Assembly: GCF_003626575.1 (NCBI RefSeq)
Contig: NZ_RBDY01000002.1
Location: forward strand, 496,001-560,000
Length of the DNA stretch: 64,000 nt
Reading direction: 5' to 3'
DNA from: Streptomyces radicis
GTDB lineage: Bacteria; Actinomycetota; Actinomycetes; Streptomycetales; Streptomycetaceae
Numbering within the stretch: position 1 is the first letter of the stretch; each line of letters begins with the position of its first letter. Both the position numbers and the translations under genes were made by a program. Positions 18,508 through 27,236 of the stretch are shown here, piece by piece. The notes beneath the pieces are model-generated. The model worked only from the letters and a program-made list of their open reading frames with translations, ran no database searches and was not told the DNA's origin.

Positions 18508-18522
18508 GCCCCCGGCCCTGGC

Positions 18523-21500
18523 TCAGTGCGCGCCGATCTTCGTGAGCAGGTCGACGATCCGCGCCTGGACCTCGGGGTTGGTGGAGCGCTCCGCGAGGAA
18601 CAGCACCGTCTCCCCCGAGGCCAGCAGCGGCAGCTGCGCGGGGTCCATCTCGGCGGCGGTGTAGACGACGAACGGCGTGCGGTTCAGCAGGCCGTTGACC
18701 CGCAGCCAGTCGATGATGCCCGCGCGGCGGCGCCTGACCTGGTTGAGGTCCATGACCACGAGGTTCGGCCGCAGCTGGGACGCGACCTCCATCGCCTCGG
18801 CGTCCGACGTCGCGTGCGCGGCCTGCATGCCGCGCCGCTCGAGCGAGATCGTCAGCGCCTTGGCGATCGTGTCGTGCTCCTCGACCAGCAGCACCCGCGG
18901 CGGGTGCTGGTCGCTGTCGCGCGGCGCCAACGCCTTGAGCAGCACCGCGGGATCGGCCCCGTACGCCGCCTCACGACTCGCCTGCCCGAGCCCGGCCGTC
19001 ACCAGCACCGGCACCTCGGCGGCCACCGCGGCCGAACGCAGCGACTGCAACGCCGTCCGCGTGATCGGCCCGGTCAGCGGGTCCACGAACAACGCCGCCG
19101 GATACGCCGCGATCTGCGCGTCCACCTCCTCGCGCGAGTGCACGATCACGGGGCGGTAGCCGCGGTCGGTCAACGCCTGCTGCGTCGACACGTCGGGCTC
19201 GGGCCACACCAGGAGGCGGCGGGGGTTGTCCAGCGGCTCGGGTGGGAGCTCGTCGTCCGCGGGGGCGGGCGGGCGCTTCGGGAGCCGCCGTTCGTCGATC
19301 ACCTCGACCGCGCCGTTCGGCCCGTCGAGCGGCTCGGGGCCCTCGGCGGCGCCCGCGGCGGGCGCGCCGATCGCGAACTGCCGCCCGCGGCCCTGCGTCT
19401 CCTGCGGCTGTCCCGACTGGCCTGGCTGGCCCGGCTGCGGGGGCGCGGAGGGGAGCGCGTGCGGGGGCGTGCCCTCGGGCGCGTCGAGGCGCGGGTCCTC
19501 CGCGGGGGGCGTGGCCAGCTTCCGCCTGCGCGCCGGCGGCGCCACGGCGCCCTGGGGCGCGGGCTGGTGCTGTGCGGGCTGGTGCTGCGCGGGTGGCGCG
19601 GGGAGTTGGGGCACCACGGGCACGCCCTGCCCGAGCGTCTGGACGCTGACGCCGGGGGCGCGCGCGTCGGACTTGGCGCGTTCGCTGCCCGGCATGGGCA
19701 ACGCGCGCGGCTGCCGCGGCGACGGGCCGACCGGCGTGCTCCCGTCGAGGATCGGGCTGGCCGCCACCACCGAGTGCTCCACCACGGGCGGCTCGTCGGA
19801 CTCCTCGGCCTGTGGCGGCTGGGGAGGCGACGGCTGCTGCTGGTGCTGGTGCTGCTGCGGGGGCTGGGCGACGGCGGGCTCGAGCGCGGCGGCGCCCGAG
19901 GGGGCCTGCTCATCGACCGGCGGCTTGGCCCGCCTCCTGCGCCCGGTCGGCGCCTCGTCGGCGGGCGCCTCGGGGCGCGGGGCCTCGGCCGTGGGCGCCA
20001 GCGCACGCCGGCGCCTGCCGTTGCCCGTGTCGCCCTCCGCGCGCTGCTCATGCGCCTGTGGGGCCTGCTGCTGCGGCTGCCGCTGCGGCAGCTCGGGCCG
20101 CGCGCCCTCGGGCAGCGGCCCGTACACCTGACCCCGCCCCTGGCTCCCGGACTGCTGCCGCGCCGCGTCGCCCGGCGCCTCCTGCGACTGACCCGGCTGA
20201 CCCAGCTGTCCCGGCTGTCCCGACTGCCCTGGCTGACCCGGCTGTTCGGGCCCCGACGGCCCCTGCTCCGGCTGCTGCTGCTCGGGCGCCCGCCTGCGCC
20301 GCCGCCCCGTCGGCGTCTGCGGCACCGGCTCGATCGCCACGGGCGCCTTCCTCGCGGCCGCCCCCGTCCCCCGCACCGGCTGCGCGGGAACGGGCATCAC
20401 CGTCGTGTCGCCGCTGGCGTCCCGCGGCTTGGCCACCGGCGCCGTACCACCGCCCGCGGCCACCGGCACCTCGAGCACATACGCGGCCGTTCCCGCCACG
20501 TCATGCGTCTGGAGCACACCCCCGTGCTGCTTGACGATCCCCCGCACGATCGGCTGGTGCACCTGGTCCCCGCCCGGATAGGGGCCGCGCACCTCGATCC
20601 GCACCACGTCGCCGCGCTGTGCCGCGGCCACCACGATCGTCGAGTCCCCCGCCGGCGCGCCCCCGGTGACCGCGCTCCCCGTGGCGTCCACCCCGGCGAC
20701 ATCCGCCACCAGGTGCGCCAGCGCCTGCGCCATGCGCTCCGGGTCGACCTCGGCCTCGATGGGCGGGGCGTGCACCGCGAACTGCGCGCGCCCGGGCCCG
20801 ATCAGCTCGGTCGCCCCCTCGACCCCGGCCGACACGACGGCGTCGAGCGACACCCGTTCGAGTGCCAGCTTCTCGTGGCCCTCGTCGAGCCGCTGATAGC
20901 TGAGGACGTTGTCCACCAGGGTCGTCATCCGCGTGTACCCGGCGGCCAGATGGTGCAGCACCTGGTTCGCCTCGGGCCACAGCTGCCCCGCGGGGTCGGT
21001 GGCGAGGGCGGACAGCTCGTTCCGCAGCTGCTCGAGCGGGCCGCGCAGGCCCTCGCTCAGCACCGACACGAGCTGCGCGTTGCGCGCGACGAGCGAGTCC
21101 ATCGCGCGCCGGTCGGTGAACGCGAGCACCGCGCCCACCAGCTGGTCCCCGTCCCGCACCGGCGCGGTGGTGAGGTCCACCGGCACCGCGCGGCCCTCCT
21201 TCGTCCACAGCACCTGCCCGCGCACGCGGTGCTTGCGCCCCGAGGTGAGGGTGTCGTGCAGCGGCGTCTCCTCGAACGCCAACGGCGTCCCGTCCGCCCG
21301 CGAGTGCTGGACCAGCGGGTGCAGCTCCTGGCCGCCGAGCGCGCTGGCCCGGTGCCCGAGGATCTGCGCGGCCGCGGGGTTGACCAGCACGATCCGGCCC
21401 GCGGTGTCGACGCCCACGACGCCCTCGGAGGCGGCGCGCAGGATCATCTCGGTCTGCCGCTGCTGGCGCACCAGCTCGGCCTCGGTGTCCAACGCGTCGG

Positions 21501-21915
21501 ACAGGTCGCGGACCACCAGCACCAGGAGCTCCTCACCGGAGTAGTCGTCGGCGAACGCGGCCTCGATGGCGGAAGCGTACGGGGCGTGGCCCGCGTTGAG
21601 CCCCGCGCTGGTCACCTCGACGGGCAGCTCGGTGCCGTCCGTGCGCCGCGCGACCATCCGCGTCGGCCGCGTTCTGATGCTGGGATCCTCCTCGGGGCGG
21701 CGCATCGAGCCGGGGATCCGGCGCGGGTCGAAGTCCGGGACGATGTCGAGGAGTCCGCGCCCCACGAGGGGGGCGCCGGGTACCTCGAGGGTCTCCACGG
21801 CGATGGCGTTCGCGTTCACGACGGTGCCGTTGCCGTTGACGAGCAACAGTGCGTCGGGCAGCGCGTCGAGTATGGCGGCGAGGCGAGCAGCGCCCCTCGC
21901 TGGCCTGCTGCTCAC
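18523..21915 (-). CDS. Large PAS / degenerate histidine kinase / dual receiver-like protein
   Basis: A 1130-residue soluble signalling protein. Order: two PAS domains (about 10-130 and 145-265), a kinase-like region (about 275-490), a 350-residue disordered Pro/Gln-rich linker with short repeats (QPGQPGQSGQPGQ), and two receiver-like domains (about 890-990 and 1005-1130). The H-box reads LSEGLRGPL, with no phospho-acceptor His, and the N-box position reads ALAHLVADVAG, with His for Asn. The last receiver keeps the phosphorylation-site Asp in VVMDLN but lacks the usual Lys near its end. It therefore looks like a non-catalytic scaffold or sensor. The GTG at 21915 follows GGGAGG. Confidence 0.85.
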   Translation of the reverse strand: MSSRPARGAARLAAILDALPDALLLVNGNGTVVNANAIAVETLEVPGAPLVGRGLLDIVPDFDPRRIPGSMRRPEEDPSIRTRPTRMVARRTDGTELPVEVTSAGLNAGHAPYASAIEAAFADDYSGEELLVLVVRDLSDALDTEAELVRQQRQTEMILRAASEGVVGVDTAGRIVLVNPAAAQILGHRASALGGQELHPLVQHSRADGTPLAFEETPLHDTLTSGRKHRVRGQVLWTKEGRAVPVDLTTAPVRDGDQLVGAVLAFTDRRAMDSLVARNAQLVSVLSEGLRGPLEQLRNELSALATDPAGQLWPEANQVLHHLAAGYTRMTTLVDNVLSYQRLDEGHEKLALERVSLDAVVSAGVEGATELIGPGRAQFAVHAPPIEAEVDPERMAQALAHLVADVAGVDATGSAVTGGAPAGDSTIVVAAAQRGDVVRIEVRGPYPGGDQVHQPIVRGIVKQHGGVLQTHDVAGTAAYVLEVPVAAGGGTAPVAKPRDASGDTTVMPVPAQPVRGTGAAARKAPVAIEPVPQTPTGRRRRRAPEQQQPEQGPSGPEQPGQPGQSGQPGQLGQPGQSQEAPGDAARQQSGSQGRGQVYGPLPEGARPELPQRQPQQQAPQAHEQRAEGDTGNGRRRRALAPTAEAPRPEAPADEAPTGRRRRAKPPVDEQAPSGAAALEPAVAQPPQQHQHQQQPSPPQPPQAEESDEPPVVEHSVVAASPILDGSTPVGPSPRQPRALPMPGSERAKSDARAPGVSVQTLGQGVPVVPQLPAPPAQHQPAQHQPAPQGAVAPPARRRKLATPPAEDPRLDAPEGTPPHALPSAPPQPGQPGQSGQPQETQGRGRQFAIGAPAAGAAEGPEPLDGPNGAVEVIDERRLPKRPPAPADDELPPEPLDNPRRLLVWPEPDVSTQQALTDRGYRPVIVHSREEVDAQIAAYPAALFVDPLTGPITRTALQSLRSAAVAAEVPVLVTAGLGQASREAAYGADPAVLLKALAPRDSDQHPPRVLLVEEHDTIAKALTISLERRGMQAAHATSDAEAMEVASQLRPNLVVMDLNQVRRRRAGIIDWLRVNGLLNRTPFVVYTAAEMDPAQLPLLASGETVLFLAERSTNPEVQARIVDLLTKIGAH

Positions 21916-22029
21916 GACGTCGGTTCCTCCCTTGACCCACGTGTTCAGGTGCACGTAGCCCGTGCGTGTCATCAGAGGGAGTCTACGGCCCGGCGCAACG
22001 GGCGCGACGGTCCGTTCCGAAGTCGCTGC

Positions 22030-22440
22030 TCAGCCGTCGATCCTGGGCAAGGCGGGCACGAGCGCGTCCCACCGTTCGATCTCGCAGCCGTTGACCCGGC
22101 TGAAGGTCGCCCTGACGGGCTCGCCCGCCCACACGCCCTCCACCTCGGCGGTGGCCGAACCCCCCCACATATAGGTGCACATCGCGTCCTTCGGCACCGC
22201 GGCGAACGGCGCCGCGGACCCGTCGATCGCCGCGCACGCCTCGGTCGGCCGCGGGTGCTCGCCCCCGGCGGGGTGGCAGCGCAGCTCGTAGGTGCCGTCG
22301 TCCGCACCGCTGTTGGCGACGGTGATGACCAGCCGGTGGGCGTCCTGCCGCCCCCGGGGCTCCTGCGGCTCGTGCGCGGCGGCGGGCGCGGCGGCGGACG
22401 CGACGAGCGCGAGGGCGGCGGCGAGGGTCTTGTGCGGCAT
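22030..22440 (-). CDS. Secreted subtilisin inhibitor-like protein (SSI family)
   Basis: A 136-residue precursor: signal peptide (about 1-22, ending AAAPAAAHE) and a mature domain of about 113 residues matching Streptomyces subtilisin inhibitors. The four cysteines are in the family pattern: RCHPAGG and TEACAAI form the first disulfide, DAMCTY and NGCEIE the second. By alignment with the SSI reactive loop C-P-M-V, this protein reads C-T-Y-M, so P1 is predicted to be Tyr. It would inhibit extracellular subtilisin- or chymotrypsin-like proteases. The ATG at 22440 is preceded by GGAG. Confidence 0.9.
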   Translation of the reverse strand: MPHKTLAAALALVASAAAPAAAHEPQEPRGRQDAHRLVITVANSGADDGTYELRCHPAGGEHPRPTEACAAIDGSAAPFAAVPKDAMCTYMWGGSATAEVEGVWAGEPVRATFSRVNGCEIERWDALVPALPRIDG

Positions 22441-22619
22441 GGGGGTGCTCCAGCTCCATGATCGAGGAGGCGCCGGGCGCGCCTCCGCTCCCACTGCTAA
22501 CGCTCCCGCCCCGATCGCGTTGCGCAACTCGACGCGACGGCCACACGCCCATAGGGTGGAATCCGATTGGCTGCGGCCGTTCGGGCTGTGGCATCATTTG
22601 CTCGCACGCCCGCGTGCGA

Positions 22620-22709
22620 GGAGGCTTCGCCTAGTCTGGTCTATGGCGCCGCACTGCTAATGCGGTTTGGGGTAACCCCCCATCCCGGGTTCAAATCCCG
22701 GAGCCTCCG
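22620..22709 (+). tRNA. tRNA-Ser (anticodon GCT)
   Basis: A 90-base class II tRNA. Acceptor arms GGAGGCT and AGCCTCC pair fully, the anticodon loop CTGCTAA gives GCT, and it has a long variable arm and a T-arm with GGGTTCAAATCCC. CCA is not encoded. Confidence 0.97.
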
Positions 22710-22721
22710 CACCTTGACGAG

Positions 22722-22754
22722 AGCCCTGGTCCAGCCCCGCTGACCAGGGCTTTT
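22722..22754 (+). terminator. Terminator of tRNA-Ser(GCT)
   Basis: AGCCCTGGTC (22722-22731) and GACCAGGGCT (22742-22751) form a perfect 10-bp stem followed by TTTTC: a classical intrinsic terminator 12 bases after the tRNA. Confidence 0.85.
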
Positions 22755-22841
22755 CTCGTCCCCGATCGCGCGCCCGCGGAACTGATTTCACCCTCTGCCC
22801 GAGGTCATGTAGTGTGTTCCCCACACCGGCCCCCAGGGCAG

Positions 22842-22914
22842 GCGCTCGTAGCTTAACGGATAGAGCATCTGACTACGGATCAGAAGGTTGCAGGTTCGAA
22901 TCCTGCCGAGCGCG
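22842..22914 (+). tRNA. tRNA-Arg (anticodon ACG)
   Basis: A 73-base tRNA with acceptor arms GCGCTCG and CGAGCGC, D-arm GTAGCTTAACGGATAGAGC, anticodon loop CTACGGA (ACG) and T-arm CAGGTTCGAATCCTG. CCA is not encoded. Confidence 0.97.
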
Positions 22915-22925
22915 CACCAGGTCAG

Positions 22926-22956
22926 AGCCCCTGTCGATCACTCGACGGGGGCTTTC
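22926..22956 (+). terminator. Terminator of tRNA-Arg(ACG)
   Basis: AGCCCCTGTCGA (22926-22937) and TCGACGGGGGCT (22942-22953) form a 12-bp stem with one G-T pair, ending in TTTC, 11 bases after the tRNA. Confidence 0.8.
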
Positions 22957-23095
22957 GCGTGGGCGGTGACCCCCACGTTCGACGCCAACGCGCGCCGGCG
23001 ACCGTGCGGCGAGGGGGGCGCGCCCGGGGCCCTCGCCGAACAGCGGACGCGGACGGCCGCCGCCGACGGCGACACGCAGGCGCATACTGGCAGCG

Positions 23096-23317
23096 ATGAC
23101 AAAGTCAGCGGTACCGAAGCGCCACTTGCCCACCAGTCCCTTCAAAGCCCCGGTCGCGCCGCCCCCGAAGCAGTTCGCCGTGGGCGACCAGGTCACCCAC
23201 GACGTGTACGGCCTGGGCCGAGTGCTCAGCGTCGACGCCGAAATCGCGGTTCTTGTCGATTTCGGTTCGGTGCGAGAGCGGATCTTGAGTCCGTACACCA
23301 AGATGAGCAAGCTCTAG
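23096..23317 (+). CDS. Small tudor-like (CarD-type fold) protein
   Basis: A 73-residue protein with a basic Pro-rich start and a compact beta-barrel segment at about 25-70: FAVGDQVTHDVYGLGRVLSV, followed by VLVDFGSVRERILSPYTKMSKL. The pattern (VGD.V.H..YG.G.V) is that of the CarD/TRCF N-terminal and KOW/tudor-like domains, which bind RNA polymerase or nucleic acid. It lacks the DNA-binding half of CarD, so no polymerase role can be claimed. Homologues are, as far as I know, conserved in Streptomyces without a function. Confidence 0.75.
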   Translation: MTKSAVPKRHLPTSPFKAPVAPPPKQFAVGDQVTHDVYGLGRVLSVDAEIAVLVDFGSVRERILSPYTKMSKL

Positions 23318-23367
23318 AACCCCTGTGCCGTTCACGGGCCGCGGCTCGGACGTTCGCCGTTCGTCGT

Positions 23368-23697
23368 TCAGGGCGAGGGCGTGAAGCCCGCGGACAGGTC
23401 GAGGCGGACCGGAGGGCCGGGGGTTGTGGGGATCCAGCCCTGGCGAAGGGCGAGTTGGACGGCGCGGGCCACGTCGGACGGCAGGACCGGCCTGGCCTCG
23501 CGCCCGAGCCAGTTGCCTGGGTGCGGCTGGCCCGTGGTCACCACGAGCGTGGTCCCCGCGGCGTCCGCGTGCTCCACCGCGAACGTACAGGGGCTCCAGG
23601 CCAGGGCCTGGCAGTAGCTCGGCTTGTGTCGCACCCGCCAGCGATAGGCCGTGCCGTCGACGACGATGCGCCGCGCTCCCTTGCGGACCAGAGCCAT
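23368..23697 (-). CDS. Conserved actinobacterial hypothetical protein
   Basis: A 109-residue soluble protein of unknown function. The N-terminus MALVRKGARRIVVDGTAYRW is a recognisable Streptomyces family start, and the core includes SPCTFAVEHAD, TTGQPHPGNWLG and a C-terminal PGPPVRLDL. The ATG at 23697 follows GAGGAGG at an ideal distance; the 32-residue upstream extension lacks one. Two cysteines (positions about 28 and 36) could bind metal but are not in a known motif. It converges on the tudor-like gene. No function is proposed. Confidence 0.75.
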   Translation of the reverse strand: MALVRKGARRIVVDGTAYRWRVRHKPSYCQALAWSPCTFAVEHADAAGTTLVVTTGQPHPGNWLGREARPVLPSDVARAVQLALRQGWIPTTPGPPVRLDLSAGFTPSP

Positions 23698-23905
23698 GGA
23701 AACCTCCTCACCGCCGAGGATGCCAGCCGCGCCCGGCCGCGCGCCATCGCGACGAACGTCAACGGGTCGTCGAGCGGGGAACGCGCCACCCACCGCCCCC
23801 TCGCCGAGAAGCCTCCTCGGCCATCCCCGGACGATCGCGAGGAAAGCTCATGCCGTCCATTGTCCGGAGTGCGGGCGGCGGGCCGTACGGGCGGAGCCCG
23901 TCGGC

Positions 23906-25891
23906 TCAGCTCGGCAGCCCCGCCGTCGGGCGCGGCGTCGGGGGCTTGTGCGCAGGCGCCGGGGCGTGCGCCGGGAGCGCGGACATCGTCGTCAGGGCGC
24001 GGTGCACCGCCATCGAGGCCGCCCAGCCCGCCGCCACCACCGCCGCGCCGCCCGCCGCGTCCAGGAGGTAGTGGTTCGCCGTGCCCATGATCACCACCGT
24101 GGTCAGCAGCGGATACGCGAAGCCCGCCCAGCGCAGCCAGCGGTACGGGGCCGTGCGCCACAGGACGAGCGCGCACCACAGCGACCAGCCGACGTGCAGG
24201 GACGGCATCGCGGCATAGGGGTTGGTGATCCCGGTGAGGGCGCCGTAGCGCGGGTCGTTGAGGTCCTGCGGGCCGTTGGCCGTGTCGATGTAGCCGAGGC
24301 CCGGCATCAGGCGGGGCGGCGCCAGCGGGTAGAGCCAGAAGCCGACCAGGCCGAACAGCGTCGTCAACGCCAGCCAGCGCCGCGCCCAGCGGTAGTCGGC
24401 GGGGTGCCGGATCAGCAGCCAGCCGAGGATCGTCAGCGGGACCGCGAAGTGGAACGTCGCGTAGTACAGGTCCATCGCGTCGGCGAGCCAACGGGTCTCG
24501 GCCACCAGCTGGTTGAGGCCGTGCTCGATGTCGATGTGGAGGAAGCGCTGGATGTCCAGGATCTGGTGGCCGTGCGCCTCGGCCGTCTCCCGGTCCCCGC
24601 GCGCGTACGAGCGGACCCAGGAGTACGCCCAGTAGCCGACGCGGATCAGCAGCAGCTCGAGCAGGAGGTTCGGGCGCGAGGCCAGGCCCGCGCGCACCGG
24701 GTGCGACCACAGCGCCGAGTCGCGGGACAGGAAACGCATCGCGCACGCCGTCAACAGGGCGGCGATCAACGGGATGTTCTCGCCGATCACGGCGAGCGAC
24801 TCCAGCCTCGGCACCAGCGCCGTGCCCTCGAGCGCGAGCGCGAGCACCACGAACACCGGCCACATCGGCCGGTCCGCCGTGCGCCGCCCCGCCCGGCCCG
24901 CGAGCGCGAACAGGATCCACACCTGCTGGTGCTGCCACGCCTCGGGCGTCGCCGCGAGCGCCGCGCACCCGATGATCGCGGCGGCGAGCAGCGGCTGCCC
25001 GTCGGCGGCGTAGCGCGTCGCGCGGCGCAGCGCCAGGGCGCACACGGCAACGGCGAGCGCCACGAACAGGGCGGTCCCGCCCGGCCCTTCGAGGCCGAGG
25101 CGCAGCAGCGCGCCGTGCAGTGACTGGTTGCTCAACGCGTCGGGCGCGGCCTCCCACGCCACCCCGCCCCCGCGCGTCGCGGCCCAACCCAGCGCGTACG
25201 CCGCCGCGAACGCCCCCACCATGGTGAACGCGCCCCCGCGCCGCCCCATCAGCCACAGCAGCGCGGCGAACAGCAGCAGCGTCGGCTGCGTCGCCGCCGC
25301 AAGGCCGAGCGCGACGCCGCCCGCGACCTGCCGCCCGCCCACGGCTCGGCGCCCGCGCGCCCCCTCGTACGCCCGCGCTCCCCCGTACGCACGCGCCCCC
25401 TCGTACGCGCGCGCCGCGAGCAGCCAGCCCGCCAGGGCGAACAGCACGGCCAGCAGGCCGGGTCGGGCCAGGGTGAACGTGTCGCGGACCGGCAGGACGA
25501 TCAGCAGCAGGGAGATCGCGACGGGCGTGGCCCACGCGCGCTGCGCCTCGGGCAGCCCGCGGGCGGCGAGCACGCCGAGGGCGACGAGCGCGAGCAGCGT
25601 GCCGAACGCCCAGACGGCGCCCACCTGGGCGGTGGGAACGGCGGTGAGCGGCTCGATCAGCAGCGCGGCGAACGGGCTTCCGCCCAGGATGTGTCCTTCG
25701 GGCGGCAGGGCGAGCCGTTCGTCGACGGGCAGCCGCAGCGCCTCCGCGGCCTGCCGCGCCGCGAGCAGCCCGGCGAGCAGCCACAGGCACCAGACCGACC
25801 AGGCCCCTGGCCCGCCCCGCCCCTCGTCCGTCGCCACCCCGGCCCCCGCCGCCGTCCCCGACGTCTCCGCCGTTCCCGCTCTGTCCGTCAC
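23906..25891 (-). CDS. Bifunctional GT87-like / PAP2 phosphatase membrane protein
   Basis: A 661-residue polytopic membrane protein joining an N-terminal GT87-type mannosyltransferase-like domain (about 25-400, many helices) to a C-terminal PAP2-superfamily domain (about 420-640). The PAP2 part shows PSLHVGWSLW and ANHYLLDAAGG, carrying the catalytic His residues. Fusions of this kind are annotated in Streptomyces and are thought to handle lipid-linked glycans, possibly phosphatidylinositol-type lipids; the substrate is unproven. The GTG at 25891 follows GCGGAG. A periplasmic loop contains three near-identical six-residue repeats (AYEGAR, AYGGAR, AYEGAR). Confidence 0.85.
   Translation of the reverse strand: MTDRAGTAETSGTAAGAGVATDEGRGGPGAWSVWCLWLLAGLLAARQAAEALRLPVDERLALPPEGHILGGSPFAALLIEPLTAVPTAQVGAVWAFGTLLALVALGVLAARGLPEAQRAWATPVAISLLLIVLPVRDTFTLARPGLLAVLFALAGWLLAARAYEGARAYGGARAYEGARGRRAVGGRQVAGGVALGLAAATQPTLLLFAALLWLMGRRGGAFTMVGAFAAAYALGWAATRGGGVAWEAAPDALSNQSLHGALLRLGLEGPGGTALFVALAVAVCALALRRATRYAADGQPLLAAAIIGCAALAATPEAWQHQQVWILFALAGRAGRRTADRPMWPVFVVLALALEGTALVPRLESLAVIGENIPLIAALLTACAMRFLSRDSALWSHPVRAGLASRPNLLLELLLIRVGYWAYSWVRSYARGDRETAEAHGHQILDIQRFLHIDIEHGLNQLVAETRWLADAMDLYYATFHFAVPLTILGWLLIRHPADYRWARRWLALTTLFGLVGFWLYPLAPPRLMPGLGYIDTANGPQDLNDPRYGALTGITNPYAAMPSLHVGWSLWCALVLWRTAPYRWLRWAGFAYPLLTTVVIMGTANHYLLDAAGGAAVVAAGWAASMAVHRALTTMSALPAHAPAPAHKPPTPRPTAGLPS
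25359..25412. repeat. Three 18-bp in-frame tandem units inside the GT87-PAP2 gene
   Basis: Three approximate 18-bp copies centred on cgtacgc encode AYEGAR/AYGGAR/AYEGAR. They look like a slippage-derived expansion in a loop. Confidence 0.6.
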
Positions 25892-26035
25892 GTCTCCGCC
25901 ACCCGAACGCTCCGCGTCGGCGAAGTGAACGGCCGACGACCACGAACCTACCCGGAGCGTGGCGAACGGTGACGCGGTGGGGCGATGATCGAGCGGATCT
26001 GACCGGTCAGTGGCGCGGTGGCATGCGGGAAACGG

Positions 26036-26278
26036 TCAGGAACGGTCGTCCAGCCGGGTCAGCGCCTCGGGCCTGTGCACCGCGGTGCCCCCCGACGCCT
26101 CGCTGACGACCTCGTAACGGGGAGCGTTGGGCGAGGCGTTCACGGTGCGCCCTGCGGCCTCGGTCCGCTCGGTGATCTCGCGCACGACCGTGCCCACGGC
26201 CACGCTCCCATGGCTCCGCCAGGACACACGGTCGCCCCGGCGGAGCCTCTCGGGAGCGCGTCCCTCATCCCCTGTCAC
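26036..26278 (-). CDS. Tudor-like HVA1/DUF2945 family protein
   Basis: An 80-residue protein with the DUF2945 (hypervirulence-associated tudor) pattern: LRRGDRVSWRSHGSVAVGTVVREI in the first half, then RYEVVSEASGGTAVHRPEAL. The fold is a small SH3-like barrel; function is unknown across the family. Start choice is uncertain: GTG at 26278 gives the normal family length, but upstream in-frame starts at 26317 and 26368 exist and none has a strong ribosome-binding site. It is separated by about 100 AT-richer bases from the similar-sized gene upstream. Confidence 0.72.
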   Translation of the reverse strand: MTGDEGRAPERLRRGDRVSWRSHGSVAVGTVVREITERTEAAGRTVNASPNAPRYEVVSEASGGTAVHRPEALTRLDDRS

Positions 26279-26374
26279 GGTCGCCGAGTGCCCACGGGGC
26301 GCCCGGTCAATCCGCATCGGCGGAAGAAAACAAAAGAAATCCGACAAAGGTTGATGTGTCGGCATCAACGCGCG

Positions 26375-26608
26375 TCAATATGGCTGACGAGCGCGCCGGT
26401 TCAACTCGGCGACGCGGGAGCTGAGCGACTCGCTCGCGCTCAGCGGCAGCACGTCCTGCGGATACGCGGTCCACTCCTGGCCACCGCCGGGTGGGCGCAG
26501 CCACAGGGTGCCGTGGAGGTGGGCCATGACGCGGCCGACCTTGTCGCGTGAGGTGTCGCGGACCATCGTGCCGACCTCGGGGAAGGCCGTGGGGGGTGTG
26601 CCAGTCAT
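26375..26608 (-). CDS. Small conserved Streptomyces protein, unknown function
   Basis: A 77-residue soluble protein. The first 55 residues form a probable small beta domain: TMVRDTSRDKVGRVMAHLHG followed by TLWLRPPGGGQEWTAYPQDV. The C-terminal 20 residues are polar and helical. Similar proteins are widespread in Streptomyces without known function; the pattern V.D....GRV....G..WLRPPGGG.EW is diagnostic. It lies upstream of the DUF2945 gene on the same strand, so the two may be cotranscribed. The ATG at 26608 is the only convincing start. Confidence 0.75.
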   Translation of the reverse strand: MTGTPPTAFPEVGTMVRDTSRDKVGRVMAHLHGTLWLRPPGGGQEWTAYPQDVLPLSASESLSSRVAELNRRARQPY

Positions 26609-26741
26609 AGCGGACTCCGGGGGAGGAGATTCCGTGCCGGTGCGATCAGCATTCTTCCCTCACTTGCCCGCTCATGGGGTCTTCGACAATTCGCACGGCC
26701 TTACTCAGAGGTAAATTTGAGCTTCGGTCTGAGGTTCGAGC

Positions 26742-26785
26742 TGAGCCGTGGGTGAGCCGTGGGTGAGCCATGGGCGAGCCGCGGG
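26742..26785. repeat. Four tandem 11-bp repeats
   Basis: Units TGAGCCGTGGG (twice), TGAGCCATGGG and CGAGCCGCGGG run head to tail directly beyond the stop of the phosphotransferase remnant. Read on the plus strand each of the first three carries TGA. Confidence 0.75.
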
Positions 26786-26789
26786 TGGG

Positions 26790-27197
26790 CTACGAGCTGA
26801 GCCCCGCCGCCGCCTCCCCCGCGACATCCGGCCACCGCAGCCGCGCGACCAGCGCCAACGCCTCCCCGACCGCCGCGTGCTCACCGTTCGCGAGCCCGGG
26901 ATCGGCCGCCCGCCGCGCGCCCGCCTCTGCCGGGCTCGCGGCGCCCGACCCGAGCGCCGCCAGCAGCGTCGGCCCTTCGATCCGCTCGAGCACCAGATCG
27001 GTGAACGCGGGGGCCGCGCCGGGGTGGACGGCGGGCACCGGGTACCCCGCGGCGGCGAGCTCGGCCATGAGCGCCGCCTCGCCCCGCGCGTCGGCGCCGT
27101 CGCGGTAACGGCGCAGCACGCGCGTGTCGTCCCCGGCGACCGCGTACACATCGGCGCTCCTGCCACGGCCGAGCAACGTTCCCGCGCGCACCACCAC
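26790..27197 (-). pseudogene. Internally deleted aminoglycoside-phosphotransferase-like gene
   Basis: A 135-residue open frame that joins the N-terminal lobe of a phosphotransferase (residues 1-80: GTLLGRGRSADVYAV, VLRRYRDG, YPVPAVHP, TDLVLERIEGPTLL) directly to what looks like its extreme C-terminus (about 90-135: ARRAADPGLANGEHAAV). The middle, where family members carry the catalytic HxDLxxxN and DW segments, is absent, so kinase activity is not expected. The frame is kept across the junction. Full-length homologues are about twice this size. The identification of the C-terminal piece rests on memory of the family. Tandem 11-bp repeats flank its 3' end. Confidence 0.65.
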
Positions 27198-27236
27198 CCC
27201 GGCCAGCCTACGCGCGCCCCCCGAACGCGCCCCGCG

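Noticed and set aside
18526-22461. A 1311-residue plus-strand frame opposite the PAS protein
   Set aside because: It is an antisense shadow caused by strong third-position GC: Arg/Gly/His-rich with no domain signature.
11988-22914. tRNA genes as integration sites of a mobile element
   Set aside because: No integrase, no duplicated tRNA 3' end and no foreign-looking cargo was found near any of the four tRNAs.
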